In this document: in pieces, positions 25,471 through 36,742 of the stretch
Layout of the letters: every line of letters begins with the position of its first letter
Position numbering within the stretch: the first letter of the stretch is position 1
From: Sandaracinaceae bacterium
Lineage (GTDB): Bacteria; Myxococcota_A; Polyangia; Polyangiales; Sandaracinaceae
DNA length: 64,000 nt
NCBI GenBank assembly: GCA_019637095.1
Contig: JAHBWG010000039.1
Location: forward strand, 1 to 64,000
Direction: 5' to 3'
Made by a program: the position numbers and the translations under genes
The notes under the pieces: generated by a model
What the model was told of the DNA's origin: nothing
Databases searched by the model: none
The model's input: only the letters and a program-made list of their open reading frames with translations

Positions 25471-26685
25471 CTACACCGGCGACGCCCCCTGGTTGCGCAG
25501 GTCCTTGATCCGCCGGCGCAGCGGGATGATGAAGTCCATGCTCACCGTGTGCTTCAGCCCTCGCATCGCCCGCGCCGAGTGCCACTTCGACAGCGCCAGC
25601 CGCGCCACCGCCCGCACGAACTCCGTCCCCTGACGGCCCCGCCGGAAGTAGGCCACCAACCCGCCGAACGCGCTCGCCACCAGATCGAGCTCCGCCTGCG
25701 ACAGGTGACCGAGCGCCACCTCGTCGAGCAGGTGCGCCCGGATGATCTTCCCCCGCCGCGACACCAGCACCGCCACGATCACCAGGAACGCCACCACGAA
25801 CAGCAACCACAGCGGCAGCATCACGCACACGATCAGCCCGCCGCCCGGCAGCACCGTCACCCCGTTCCAGATCGCGTGCAGCACCACCGCCGCGAAGTAG
25901 CCGATGACCGGCGCCGTCCAGCGCACCAGCGCGTTGTCCGTCTCGCGCGCGATCCCCACCCCGATCCCCGTCATCGACGTGAACAGCGGGTGCGCCCACG
26001 GCGTCAGGATCCCGCGCATGAAGAACGTCACGCCGAGCATGTCCTGCTCCGCGGCGAGCCCCGCGCGCGCGTAGTAGATCACGTTCTCCACCCCCGCGAA
26101 CCCGATCGCCACGAACGTCGCGTAGATGATCCCGTCCACCACCCCGTCGAACTCGCGCCGCAGGAAGTAGAGGTACCCCAGGACCAGCATCCCCTTCGTC
26201 GCCTCCTCGACGACCGGCGCGCTGATCACCAACGAGACCACGTTGCCCACCTCGCCGCCGATCACCTCGCCCACCAGCGAGTTGATCAGCGCGCTCAGCC
26301 CGCACGACGCCACCGCCCCCCAGAGCAGCGCCATCAAGAGCGCGTACCACGGCTCCGGGTCGTAGCGGTCGAGCAGGCGCGGCACCGTCAGGTACACGAA
26401 CATCGCCGGGATCGCGAGCACCGCCCCGACGCACATCGCCTGCATCGTCGCGAGCCCCATCCCCTGCACCGCGGGGAACAGCACGAACAGCAGCACGAGC
26501 AGGAACGCGCCCACGCCCATCCCGAAGCTCCAGCACCCGCAGCCGACCGCGCGGCGCGTCCGCTCCGGGTCCGGCATCCCGGGCTCCGGCGGCGGCTCGC
26601 GGTACGCCCCGTGGCCGTAGCCGTGCTGTGGGCCCGCCGGAGGGTGGCCGTACCCCGGCGGCTGCCCCGTCGGGCCGCCGAACAC
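25471..26685 (-). CDS. PrsW-family intramembrane metalloprotease-like protein
   Basis: About 404 residues from a GTG at 26685 with a G-rich ribosome-binding site; an alternative GTG is at 26712. A cytosolic Gly/Pro/Tyr-rich head (PPGYGHPPAG) precedes about eight membrane helices. The PrsW motifs are visible: PVVEEATKG (EExxK), IGFAGVENVIY (FxxxEN), AHPLFTSMTGIG and HAIWNG. PrsW-type proteins are site-1 proteases that cleave anti-sigma factors in Bacillus, but roles in this lineage are unknown. A soluble C-terminal helical tail of about 100 residues follows. It starts 30 bases after accA in the same direction. Confidence 0.8.
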   Translation of the reverse strand: MFGGPTGQPPGYGHPPAGPQHGYGHGAYREPPPEPGMPDPERTRRAVGCGCWSFGMGVGAFLLVLLFVLFPAVQGMGLATMQAMCVGAVLAIPAMFVYLTVPRLLDRYDPEPWYALLMALLWGAVASCGLSALINSLVGEVIGGEVGNVVSLVISAPVVEEATKGMLVLGYLYFLRREFDGVVDGIIYATFVAIGFAGVENVIYYARAGLAAEQDMLGVTFFMRGILTPWAHPLFTSMTGIGVGIARETDNALVRWTAPVIGYFAAVVLHAIWNGVTVLPGGGLIVCVMLPLWLLFVVAFLVIVAVLVSRRGKIIRAHLLDEVALGHLSQAELDLVASAFGGLVAYFRRGRQGTEFVRAVARLALSKWHSARAMRGLKHTVSMDFIIPLRRRIKDLRNQGASPV

Positions 26686-26714
26686 GGGCCGATGTCCCCC
26701 CGGCGGCTGCACCC

Positions 26715-27659
26715 TCAGCCCGTGACGCCCATCGCGCGGAACTTCCGGTAGCGCGCCTCCACGATCTCCTCGGCGCCGTGGCCGCGGAGCTCCCCGAGCG
26801 CGCGGCGCAGCGCCGCGCCGAGCCGATCCGCCGCGTCGTCCGGATCGCGGTGCGCGCCTCCGCGCGGCTCCTCGACCACCTGATCGACGATCCCGAGCCG
26901 CAGCGCGTCCGTCGCGAGCAACTTGAGCTGCTCCGCCGCGCGCGGCGCGAGCCCCCCGTCGTGCCAGAGGATCGACGCGCAGCCCTCCGGCGTGATCACG
27001 CTGTAGGTCGCGAACTCCAGCATCAAGACCGTGTTCGCCACCCCGAGCGCGAGCGCACCGCCCGAGCCGCCCTCCCCGATCACGCTCGCGATGATCGGCA
27101 CGCCGAGCCCGCTCATGCACGCGAGCGACGCCCCGATCGCCTCCGACTGCCCGCGCTCCTCCGCGCCGATCCCAGGGTAGGCGCCCGGCGTGTCGATGAA
27201 CGTGAGCACCGGGCGGCCGTAGCGCGCCGCGAGCTCCATGATGCGCATCGCCTTGCGGTAGCCCTCGGGGTGCGCCATCCCGAAGTTGCGGCGCACCTTC
27301 TCCCGCGTCGTGCGGCCCTTCTGGTGGCCGATGATCGCGACCGTCTCGCCGTCGAGCCGCGCGAACCCCGCGACGATCGCGGGGTCGTCCCCGAACACGC
27401 GATCGCCGTGCAGCTCGATCACGTCCTCGAAGATCCGCTCCGCGTAGTCGAGGAAGTACGGCCGGTCCGGGTGGCGGCTGAGCTGGACCTTCTGCCAGAC
27501 GTTGAGCTGCCCGTAGATCTCCCGCTGGAGCGACTCGATCTGCGTCTCGAGCCGCTCGAGCTCGCCGTCGAGCCCGGCGTCGCGGACACCGTAGACCTTC
27601 AGCTCGCGGATGCGCTCCTCGAGGTCGACGAGGGGCTTCTCGAAGTCCAGATGCGCCAC
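26715..27659 (-). CDS. accA: Acetyl-CoA carboxylase carboxyltransferase subunit alpha
   Basis: A 314-residue AccA. The N-terminal helical segment FEKPLVDLEERIRELK is followed by the crotonase-like core with HPDRPYFLDYAERIF, IGHQKGR, FIDTPGAYPG and the oxyanion-hole region SVIGEGGSGGALALGV. With AccD it transfers the carboxyl group from carboxybiotin to acetyl-CoA, the first step of fatty-acid synthesis. accD, accB and accC are not nearby. It lies between the cyclase (27675) and the PrsW gene, all on the minus strand with short gaps, so it probably shares transcripts with them. Confidence 0.95.
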   Translation of the reverse strand: MAHLDFEKPLVDLEERIRELKVYGVRDAGLDGELERLETQIESLQREIYGQLNVWQKVQLSRHPDRPYFLDYAERIFEDVIELHGDRVFGDDPAIVAGFARLDGETVAIIGHQKGRTTREKVRRNFGMAHPEGYRKAMRIMELAARYGRPVLTFIDTPGAYPGIGAEERGQSEAIGASLACMSGLGVPIIASVIGEGGSGGALALGVANTVLMLEFATYSVITPEGCASILWHDGGLAPRAAEQLKLLATDALRLGIVDQVVEEPRGGAHRDPDDAADRLGAALRRALGELRGHGAEEIVEARYRKFRAMGVTG

Positions 27660-27674
27660 GTTGCCGGAGCTGTA

Positions 27675-29486
<1,812 letters not shown>

Positions 29487-29576
29487 GAGGCAGCGATCCG
29501 GCAGCCCGAACACTACCGGCGCGCGGCACGGCAGTAAAGCGGCCATCGCCCCGGAGTCGACGCGCGGGTCGCCGGC

Positions 29577-29605
29577 TTGCCGAGCCACGGTGGACCGGCT
29601 ATATC
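29577..29605 (+). promoter_or_regulatory. Likely sigma-70-type promoter of rpoZ
   Basis: TTGCCG at 29577-29582 and TATATC at 29600-29605 are separated by 17 bases, and the ATG of rpoZ is 24 bases after the -10 element. This is the best-spaced candidate in the 143-base divergent interval 29487-29629. It was assigned by eye and has no experimental support. Confidence 0.5.
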
Positions 29606-29629
29606 TCCGCCCCCCTTCGAGGAGCACCC

Positions 29630-29875
29630 ATGGCCCGCGTCACCGTCGAAGACTGCCTCGAGCACGAGGAGAACCGCTTCTCCCTCGTCATCCTCGCCGC
29701 CAAGCGGACCCGCCAGCTCATGAAGGGCTCGCGGGCGCTGGTCCACAGCAAGAACCGCGCGGCCGTCACGGCCCTGCGCGAGATCGCGTCCGAGAAGGTG
29801 CACTGGAACCGCCCGGTCCGCGAGGCCGTCGTCGAGTTCATCGCCGAGAACAAGGCGTTCGAAGACGTGCTGTGA
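29630..29875 (+). CDS. rpoZ: RNA polymerase omega subunit
   Basis: An 81-residue omega subunit, which binds the beta-prime C-terminus and aids RNA polymerase assembly. The core is [17 protein letters not shown], with conserved Arg and Lys contacts, followed by [13 protein letters not shown]. An AGGAG ribosome-binding site lies a few bases before the ATG. It is monocistronic in appearance: a promoter candidate sits upstream and a hairpin begins seven bases after the stop. The usual neighbours gmk and spoT are absent here. Confidence 0.93.
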   Translation: MARVTVEDCLEHEENRFSLVILAAKRTRQLMKGSRALVHSKNRAAVTALREIASEKVHWNRPVREAVVEFIAENKAFEDVL

Positions 29876-29881
29876 TCCCGG

Positions 29882-29900
29882 AGGGGTCGTCCCGACCCCT
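29882..29900. terminator. Hairpin between convergent rpoZ and the 29918 gene
   Basis: AGGGGTCG (29882-29889) pairs perfectly with CGACCCCT (29893-29900) around a three-base loop, immediately after the rpoZ stop and 18 bases from the convergent stop. It lacks a T tract, so it may be a weak or bidirectional terminator or an mRNA 3'-end stabiliser. Confidence 0.45.
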
Positions 29901-29917
29901 ACCCCCACAGGCACGGG

Positions 29918-30577
29918 CTACTGCGCGGCGAGAGCGAGCTTGTCGCGGGCGCCGACGCGGTAGAAGCGGCGGAGCTCGAGGGCGAGCTCCTCGAGGCGCC
30001 CGGCGTCGACGTAGCGGGCCTCGAGCTGCGCGGCGTACCGGGCGGCGGCGCGGTGCGCGAGGCGGTAGCGCTCGCCCTCGTCCGTGCCTGGATCGTCGAG
30101 GAACCGCGCGCGCGCGAAGAGGCGCTCGCGCAGGACGCGGCTGCGCTCGCGCAGCAGGCGCTGGCGCTCGCGGAACACGCCGACGCCGTTGCCGGCGAGC
30201 GCGCCGGCGCCGACGCCGAGCCCGACGGCGTACTTGTCGACCTCCGCCTGCAGCTCGAGCTCGAGCCGGCTGACGGGCTCGGCGTTGCGCTCGCGGAACG
30301 CGAGGTAGAGGAAGTGGCTCACCCCCTCGGTCGCGAGCTGCACGGCGTCGAACGCGGGGCGGCGGCGCGCGAGCTCGGCGAGGACCTCGGGCGCGAGGTA
30401 GAGCGCGACGTGCACGCCGTCGTCGTCCTCGAGCACGAGCAGCACCTCGCGGCGCCTCGCGGCGTCGTCCCCCGCGAGCTCCGCCGCGAGCTCGGGCCCA
30501 CACACGAAGCACTCGACGTCGGGCATCGGCTCGAGGTCGTAGAGCGCGGCGAGCCGGCGCTGGATGCGCGCGAGCAT
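29918..30577 (-). CDS. Conserved-looking helical protein of unknown function (partner of the 30577 gene)
   Basis: About 219 residues from an ATG that shares one base with the upstream stop (TGATG), so it is translationally coupled to it. It begins LARIQRRLAALYDLEPMPDVECFVCGPE. It contains an acidic LLVLEDDDGVHVALYLAPEVL strand-turn-strand and a GVSHFLYLAFRERN segment, and ends in long charged helices (RERQRLLRERSRVLRERLF). The sequence has no signal peptide and no motif I recognise as catalytic. The gene order upstream of groES suggests a housekeeping or stress-linked role, but this is only proximity. Confidence 0.7.
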   Translation of the reverse strand: MLARIQRRLAALYDLEPMPDVECFVCGPELAAELAGDDAARRREVLLVLEDDDGVHVALYLAPEVLAELARRRPAFDAVQLATEGVSHFLYLAFRERNAEPVSRLELELQAEVDKYAVGLGVGAGALAGNGVGVFRERQRLLRERSRVLRERLFARARFLDDPGTDEGERYRLAHRAAARYAAQLEARYVDAGRLEELALELRRFYRVGARDKLALAAQ

Positions 30578-31167
30578 CAGTGCAGCACGTCGTCGTCGTC
30601 CGGGAGCGCCGGGAACACGCCCTCGCTGCGCAGGCGCCGCGCGATCTTCGGAGAGCGCGTGCGCTTCCACTTCTCGTACAGCCGCACGATGTCTTGCGGG
30701 GTCGCGAGCGCCGTGCTCTCGCGCACGTCGTCGATCGCCTCGACGAAGACCTCGAAGCCCTCGGCGAGCTCGCCGTACACCTCGCGGCGCGGGGCCTCCG
30801 TCGGGCTGAACGCGGCGAGCGCGAAGACGTCCGCGTACGCGCGCCCCCCCATCGTGACGACGTACGAGCGGCTCACGCCGCGGCGCGCGAAGAAGTCCTC
30901 GAAGAACCCGAGCGCGTAGAGCGCCGCGTCGCCGAGCGAGCGCAGCTTGGCGAGCCGGTCCGGGCCGCTCGCCTCGAGCGCCTCGGCGAGCTGCAGGACC
31001 AGCGGCCGGGTGACCACGTCCTCGGCCGGGCGCTCCGCGTAGCGGGCCAGGAGCTCCACCAGGTAGAGGCGGGTGTGCCCCGAGGCCGGGACGCTCTGTC
31101 GATTCAGGGACTCTTCGAGCCGCTCGTAGAACCAGGCTCGGACGTTACCGCTCGTCTCGATGCTCAA
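30577..31167 (-). CDS. Protein of unknown function, helical
   Basis: A 196-residue mostly helical protein. Recognisable stretches are VRAWFYERLEESLNRQ, LYLVELLARYAERPAE and LGDAALYALGFFEDFFARRG, the last followed by SRSYVVTMGGRAYADV. It lacks membrane segments, a signal peptide and known motifs. The C-terminus is acidic (DDDDV). The downstream gene overlaps its stop by one base, so the two are a stable pair. It is divergent from groES across a 282-base interval and could share the stress-responsive regulatory region, although the CIRCE element sits much closer to groES. Confidence 0.72.
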   Translation of the reverse strand: MSIETSGNVRAWFYERLEESLNRQSVPASGHTRLYLVELLARYAERPAEDVVTRPLVLQLAEALEASGPDRLAKLRSLGDAALYALGFFEDFFARRGVSRSYVVTMGGRAYADVFALAAFSPTEAPRREVYGELAEGFEVFVEAIDDVRESTALATPQDIVRLYEKWKRTRSPKIARRLRSEGVFPALPDDDDVLH

Positions 31168-31297
31168 GTCGCACTCCTCGTGAACCGGTCGGGCGCGAGC
31201 CCGATGACCTCAGGAATACCCAAAGTTGTCATAGACTTCCAGATAATCGCACGCGCGGTTCGCCCGTCGCGCGGGACACCTGGCAGCTCTCGATGGC

Positions 31298-31306
31298 GAG
31301 TGCTGA
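31298..31306 (+). promoter_or_regulatory. Isolated CIRCE half-site
   Basis: GAGTGCTGA here is the exact reverse complement of the left arm (TCAGCACTC) of the main CIRCE element 90 bases downstream. The matching second arm is not conserved (four of nine bases). It may be a degenerate second HrcA site or chance. Confidence 0.3.
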
Positions 31307-31348
31307 CGAGGCGCGTGAGCCCCCTCACAAGGGCTCTCCGACCCTAGG

Positions 31349-31376
31349 TTGACTCTGCCGGGGAGCGGACTAGGTT
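31349..31376 (+). promoter_or_regulatory. Likely promoter of groES-groEL
   Basis: TTGACT (31349-31354) and TAGGTT (31371-31376) are separated by 16 bases. The predicted start point falls a few bases before the CIRCE operator, the usual arrangement for HrcA repression of groESL. Confidence 0.6.
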
Positions 31377-31387
31377 CGCGCTCGTTA

Positions 31388-31414
31388 TCAGCACTCGACC
31401 ACTGCGAGTGCTAA
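31388..31414. promoter_or_regulatory. CIRCE operator (HrcA site) upstream of groES
   Basis: TCAGCACTC, nine bases, then GAGTGCTAA. The right arm is perfect and the left arm differs from the consensus TTAGCACTC at one base. It lies just after the predicted promoter and 35 bases before the groES ATG, so repression by the heat-shock repressor HrcA is expected. hrcA is not in the window. Confidence 0.93.
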
Positions 31415-31449
31415 CAAACCCCGTCTCGCAAGACCGAGAAGGAGGAGAC

Positions 31450-31737
31450 ATGGCGATTCGTCCCCTGCACGACCGCATCATCGTGAAGCGCGTCCAAGAA
31501 GAGCAGATGACCAAGGGTGGCATCATCATCCCCGATACGGCCAAGGAGAAGCCGATCGAGGGCAAGGTGATCGCCGTCGGCAACGGCAAGATCCTCGAGG
31601 ACGGCAGCGTCCGCAAGCTCGAGGTCAAGAAGGGCGACCGCGTCCTGTTCGGCAAGTACGCCGGCACCGACGTGAAGATCGACGGGGAGGAGCACCTCAT
31701 CCTCCGCGAGGACGACATCCTCGGTGTGATCGAGTGA
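31450..31737 (+). CDS. groES: Co-chaperonin GroES
   Basis: A 95-residue GroES. The ATG at 31450 follows a strong AAGGAGG site; an in-frame upstream ATG at 31408 overlaps the CIRCE and is unlikely. The family segments [12 protein letters not shown], the mobile loop [24 protein letters not shown] and the final DDILGVIE are present. It forms a heptameric lid on GroEL. It is the first gene of the CIRCE-controlled groESL operon. Confidence 0.98.
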   Translation: MAIRPLHDRIIVKRVQEEQMTKGGIIIPDTAKEKPIEGKVIAVGNGKILEDGSVRKLEVKKGDRVLFGKYAGTDVKIDGEEHLILREDDILGVIE

Positions 31738-31748
31738 TCCAGGGCTAG

Positions 31749-33419
<1,671 letters not shown>

Positions 33420-33463
33420 GCCGCGCGCGCCCGCTCGTGAGCGCGAGCGCGCCCCACCCCGAC

Positions 33464-33503
33464 GAGCGCCGGGTCCCGCGAGGGGCTCGGCGCTCCGTCG
33501 TTT
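33464..33503 (+). terminator. Putative rho-independent terminator of groESL
   Basis: GAGCGCCG (33464-33471) pairs with CGGCGCTC (33488-33495), and the sequence that follows contains TCGTTT. It lies 45 bases after the groEL stop. Confidence 0.55.
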
Positions 33504-33591
33504 CTGCCGCGCCGCGCGCGCGCTCCTCGCGTCCTCTTGCCGCGAAGTGGGAGGCTCGACGCCGCGCCGGCCGGGTTTAAGTTCTGGCTCG

Positions 33592-34035
33592 ATGATCCGT
33601 GAGTGCCGGAGCTGCGGCGCGAAGAACCGCGTCCCGATCGCGCGGCTCGACGAGACGCCGCGCTGCGGGCGGTGCAAGGGATCGCTCGGGCCCGTGCGCG
33701 CGCCCATCCCGATCGAGTCGGAGCAGGACTTCGAAGCGCTCGTCGCCTCGTCCTCGCGCCCGGTCCTCGTCGACTTCTGGGCCGCGTGGTGCGGGCCCTG
33801 CCGCGCCCTCGCCCCCGAGCTCGAGGCGCTCGCCGCGCGGCGCGCGGGCGAGCTCGTCGTGGCGAAGCTCGACACCGAGGCGGTCCCGTCGGTCGCTGCG
33901 CGCTTCGCGATCCGCAGCATCCCCACCCTCGTCCTCTTCCGGCGGGGCGCCGAGGCGGCGCGGCTCAGCGGCGCGATGCCCGCCGCCGAGATCGAGCGTC
34001 GCCTCGGCCTCTCGCCCTCGCGCGCGGCGCCGTGA
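33592..34035 (+). CDS. Thioredoxin with N-terminal zinc ribbon (Trx2/TrxC type)
   Basis: About 147 residues. Two CxxC pairs near the N-terminus (CRSCG and CGRCKG) form the zinc ribbon of thioredoxin 2. They are followed by a thioredoxin fold with VLVDFWAAWCGPCRALAPEL (active site WCGPC) and the cis-Pro loop SIPTLVLF. It reduces protein disulfides in the cytoplasm. In E. coli TrxC expression is oxidative-stress-linked, while here it simply lies downstream of groEL. Its TGA overlaps the next start as GTGA. Confidence 0.92.
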   Translation: MIRECRSCGAKNRVPIARLDETPRCGRCKGSLGPVRAPIPIESEQDFEALVASSSRPVLVDFWAAWCGPCRALAPELEALAARRAGELVVAKLDTEAVPSVAARFAIRSIPTLVLFRRGAEAARLSGAMPAAEIERRLGLSPSRAAP

Positions 34036-34847
34036 CCCGCGCCTCGCCGCCCGACGGGGCGACGCTGTTCGAGCCGGCGGGACACGTCCGCGCGCGCGCG
34101 GTCCTGCTCGGGCAGCGCATCGACACGCGCGGCCTCGAGCCCTGGCCGCACCAGCCGCTGGGCGTCCTCGAGCGCGAGCGCGGCTGGGTGCTCGCGTTCC
34201 CGTTCGGCGCGGCGGTGCTCGTCGGCGTGCCGGACGAGGATCGCGCCGCGGCGCTCGCCGCGCTCGGATCGCGCGTGCGCGAGCCGCTCGAGGACGCCGA
34301 GCGCGAGGACGTCGAGCTCCTGCTCGACCCGGCCGCGCCCGGCGTGGTCGACGAGCGCGGGCGCATTCGGCTCGCCGACGCGAGCGTCGAGCGCGTCGCG
34401 GTGGTCGCGAGCGTGCTGGCCAAGAGCGTGCTCCTCGCGCACTACGAGGCGCGCGCGCAGGCCGCGATGGAGCGCGTGGAGGACCTCGCGACGCGGCTGC
34501 GCGGCGGCGGGCGCCTGAAGGTCCGCAGCGACGCGCTCCTGCGCGAGATCGGCGACGCGCTGCTCGCGCAGAGCCGCACGATCGGGCGGGCGGAGGTCGC
34601 GGAGAAGCTCGAGCTGACGTGGGATCTGCCCGACGTCGATCGGCTCTACGAGCGGCTCGCCATCGAGTACGAGCTCGACGATCGCGACCGCGTGCTCCAC
34701 CGCAAGCTCGAGCTCGTCGACCGCACCGCGACCATCTACCTCGAGCTCATCCGCACGCGGCAGTCGCTGCGCCTCGAGTGGTACATCGTCGGGCTCATCC
34801 TCGTGGAGGTCGTCCTCTACGTGTACGACCTCGTCGTGAAGGCGTAG
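34032..34847 (+). CDS. RMD1/DUF155-family membrane protein
   Basis: About 271 residues, GTG start overlapping the thioredoxin stop. The C-terminal half has the RMD1/YagE pattern: ASVLAKSVLLAHYE, the helical LTWDLPDVDRLYERLAIEYELDDRDRVLHRKLELV segment (split here at DDR), and RTRQSLRLEWYIVGLILVEVVL, a C-terminal transmembrane helix. Eukaryotic homologues are mitochondrial. The bacterial role is not established. Its coupling to a thioredoxin gene is notable. It is convergent with the UspA gene, with only three bases between the stops. Confidence 0.75.
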   Translation: MTRASPPDGATLFEPAGHVRARAVLLGQRIDTRGLEPWPHQPLGVLERERGWVLAFPFGAAVLVGVPDEDRAAALAALGSRVREPLEDAEREDVELLLDPAAPGVVDERGRIRLADASVERVAVVASVLAKSVLLAHYEARAQAAMERVEDLATRLRGGGRLKVRSDALLREIGDALLAQSRTIGRAEVAEKLELTWDLPDVDRLYERLAIEYELDDRDRVLHRKLELVDRTATIYLELIRTRQSLRLEWYIVGLILVEVVLYVYDLVVKA

Positions 34848-34850
34848 TCG

Positions 34851-35297
34851 TCAAGGCGCGCGCGGCAGCGGGACCACGAGCACGGGGCAGCGCGCGAGGC
34901 GCACGACCTTCTCCGCGACGCTCCCGATCAGGAAGCGCGTGAGCCCCGTCCGCCCGTGCGTCGCGATCACGATGACGTCGTCCGGCTCGGCGAGCCCGGT
35001 GATCGCGCGCGCGGGCGAGCGATCGTGGAGGATCTTCGTCTCCACCTCGAGGCCCTCGAACAGCTCGCCTACGATCACGTCGAGCTGATCGCGCAGGCCC
35101 GCCTCGATCGACTCGACGAGGGAGGTGTTCTCCGCCGCGACGCTGCGCAGGAGCGGGTCGTGGAGCTCGAGCGCCGCGCGATCCCACACGTGCACCAAGA
35201 CGACGGGGGCGCCGAGCGGCGCGGCGTGCTCGCGCGCCGCGATCAGCCCGGCGCGAGAGGGCTCGGAGAAGTCGGTGGGGGCGATCACGCGGGTCAT
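34851..35297 (-). CDS. Universal stress protein (UspA family)
   Basis: About 148 residues from the ATG at 35297. It carries RVIAPTDFSEPS, the nucleotide loop ATHGRTG...IGSVAEKVVRLARCPVLVV and a VLVHVWDRA strand. It is close to the third USP of the window (36743): both share TDFSEPS, VHVWD, ARAIT and SVAEKVVRLAR segments, consistent with a fairly recent local duplication. It lies 11 bases after a DUF302 gene and probably belongs to one two-gene operon. Confidence 0.9.
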   Translation of the reverse strand: MTRVIAPTDFSEPSRAGLIAAREHAAPLGAPVVLVHVWDRAALELHDPLLRSVAAENTSLVESIEAGLRDQLDVIVGELFEGLEVETKILHDRSPARAITGLAEPDDVIVIATHGRTGLTRFLIGSVAEKVVRLARCPVLVVPLPRAP

Positions 35298-35308
35298 CGG
35301 CGCCGACC

Positions 35309-35692
35309 CTACACCCTCTCGAGGGCGGTACGAAGCCGCTCGCGCACCTCGCGCGCGAGCGCCTCGAGCGCGGGCTCGCCGGCCGGCAGCAGCGCGACGG
35401 GATCGACCGCCTCGATCACGGTCTTGCCGTGGTCGTCCTCGTACAGCACGACGTTGCACGGCAGGAGCGTGCCGACCTGGAGCGAGGCGCTCAGCGCGCG
35501 GTGCGCGAAGCCCGGGTTGCAGGCGCCGAGGATCACGTAGCGCCGGAAGTCGACGCCGAGCTTCGCCGCGAGCGTCGCGCGGACGTCGATCTCGGTCAGC
35601 ACGCCGAACCCCTGCTCCGCGAGCGCCTCGCGCACGCGCCGGTCGGCCTCGTCGAACGCGCGATCGCTCACGCGCCGTAGCTCCGTCGTCAT
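35309..35692 (-). CDS. DUF302-family protein
   Basis: About 127 residues from the ATG at 35692, preceded by GGAGG with good spacing. The sequence GFGVLTEIDVRATLAAKLGVDFRRYVILGACNP and the paired ALSASLQVGTLLPCNVVLYED fit the DUF302 fold, a small beta-alpha domain seen alone or with redox and stress proteins. The cysteines in GACNP and LPCNV are conserved in many members. No enzymatic activity is established. It lies directly upstream of the UspA gene on the same strand. Confidence 0.85.
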   Translation of the reverse strand: MTTELRRVSDRAFDEADRRVREALAEQGFGVLTEIDVRATLAAKLGVDFRRYVILGACNPGFAHRALSASLQVGTLLPCNVVLYEDDHGKTVIEAVDPVALLPAGEPALEALAREVRERLRTALERV

Positions 35693-35783
35693 CGCGTCAC
35701 CTCCGCGCTCGACGTACGTCCCCGCCCGCCGGTCGCAACCCACCGCCGTTGCCGCGCGGCCCCCGGGGCCTAGGTGAGATCGC

Positions 35784-36002
35784 ATGGACACGACCGGCGC
35801 GGACGACGACCTCGAGCTCGATCTCGCGATCTGCACCGCCTGCGGAGCCGACATCACCGACGAGGCGAGCGCGTACGGGATCCCGAACGGGGAGTGGCTC
35901 TGCCTGGGCTGCGCGGTCGCGCGCGGGGGCCGCTTCGACGCGGGCGACGAGCGCTGGCTCGCGGCGCCGGACCTCGAGGGGCTCGCGCTCCGACCCAGCT
36001 GA
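35784..36002 (+). CDS. Small CxxC-CxxC zinc-ribbon-like protein
   Basis: A 72-residue protein with two cysteine pairs (CTACG and CLGC) spaced by about 20 residues, typical of a small treble-clef or zinc-ribbon fold, and an acidic start (DDDLELDL). Nothing else identifies it. It is not obviously part of an operon; the next gene is 75 bases away. Confidence 0.6.
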   Translation: MDTTGADDDLELDLAICTACGADITDEASAYGIPNGEWLCLGCAVARGGRFDAGDERWLAAPDLEGLALRPS

Positions 36003-36077
36003 GCTCCGACCCAACTCATCCGCCGCCGGCGGCCGGCGCGCTCGATCAATCGACCGTCAACGAGCCAGACTGAGCCC

Positions 36078-36725
36078 ATGAGCGACCCGCCCGAGCTCGC
36101 CGACCTGCGCCGGCCCTCCCGCGATCGGCCGCTCGATCCGGAGGCCCTGCCGCGCGAGCCCATGGAGATCCTCCGCCTCTGGTACGGAGAGGCCCGCGAG
36201 GCCGGGCTCGTCGAGCCGAACGCGCTCGTGCTCGCGACGGTAGACGCGGACGGACAGCCCTCGACGCGCGCGGTCTTGATGAAGTACCTCGACGCCGACG
36301 GACCGGTGTTCTTCACGAACTACGAGAGCCGCAAGGCGCGCGACATCGCCGGCTCGCCGCGCGTGAGCGCGCTCTTCTTCTGGCCGGCGCTCGAGCGCCA
36401 GCTCCAGATCCGCGGGGTCGCGGAGCGCGTCGGCAAAGCGGAGTCGCTGCGCTACTTCCTGCGGCGCCCGCGCGAGAGCCAGATCGGCGCCTGGGTGAGC
36501 CACCAGAGTCGGGTCGTCTCGTCGCGCTCGCTGATCGAGGCGAAGTTCGACGAGATGAAGCGCAAGTTCGCCGCGGGCGACGTCCCCCTCCCCTCGTTCT
36601 GGGGCGGCTATCGCGTTCGGCCCGTCGAGGTCGAGCTGTGGCAGGGGCGCGCGCACCGCCTGCACGACCGCTTCCTCTACACGCGAGACGGCGAGGGCTG
36701 GCAGTTCGCGCGGCTCGCGCCCTGA
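36078..36725 (+). CDS. pdxH: Pyridoxine/pyridoxamine 5'-phosphate oxidase
   Basis: A 215-residue flavoprotein that oxidises PNP or PMP to pyridoxal 5'-phosphate. Diagnostic segments are ALVLATVDADGQPSTRAVLMK (FMN binding), FFTNYESRKARDIA, WVSHQSRVVSSRS and the C-terminal WQGRAHRLHDRF with the substrate-binding arginines. It ends in FARLAP as expected. It is 18 bases upstream of the USP at 36743, so they may be cotranscribed. Confidence 0.95.
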   Translation: MSDPPELADLRRPSRDRPLDPEALPREPMEILRLWYGEAREAGLVEPNALVLATVDADGQPSTRAVLMKYLDADGPVFFTNYESRKARDIAGSPRVSALFFWPALERQLQIRGVAERVGKAESLRYFLRRPRESQIGAWVSHQSRVVSSRSLIEAKFDEMKRKFAAGDVPLPSFWGGYRVRPVEVELWQGRAHRLHDRFLYTRDGEGWQFARLAP

Positions 36726-36742
36726 GCGCTATGCTCTGCTCG

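Noticed and set aside
31200-31260. Promoter elements in the AT-rich patch between groES and the 31167 gene
   Set aside because: Several TTGTCA/ATAATC-like words occur, but none pairs with proper spacing in either direction, so no promoter was assigned there.
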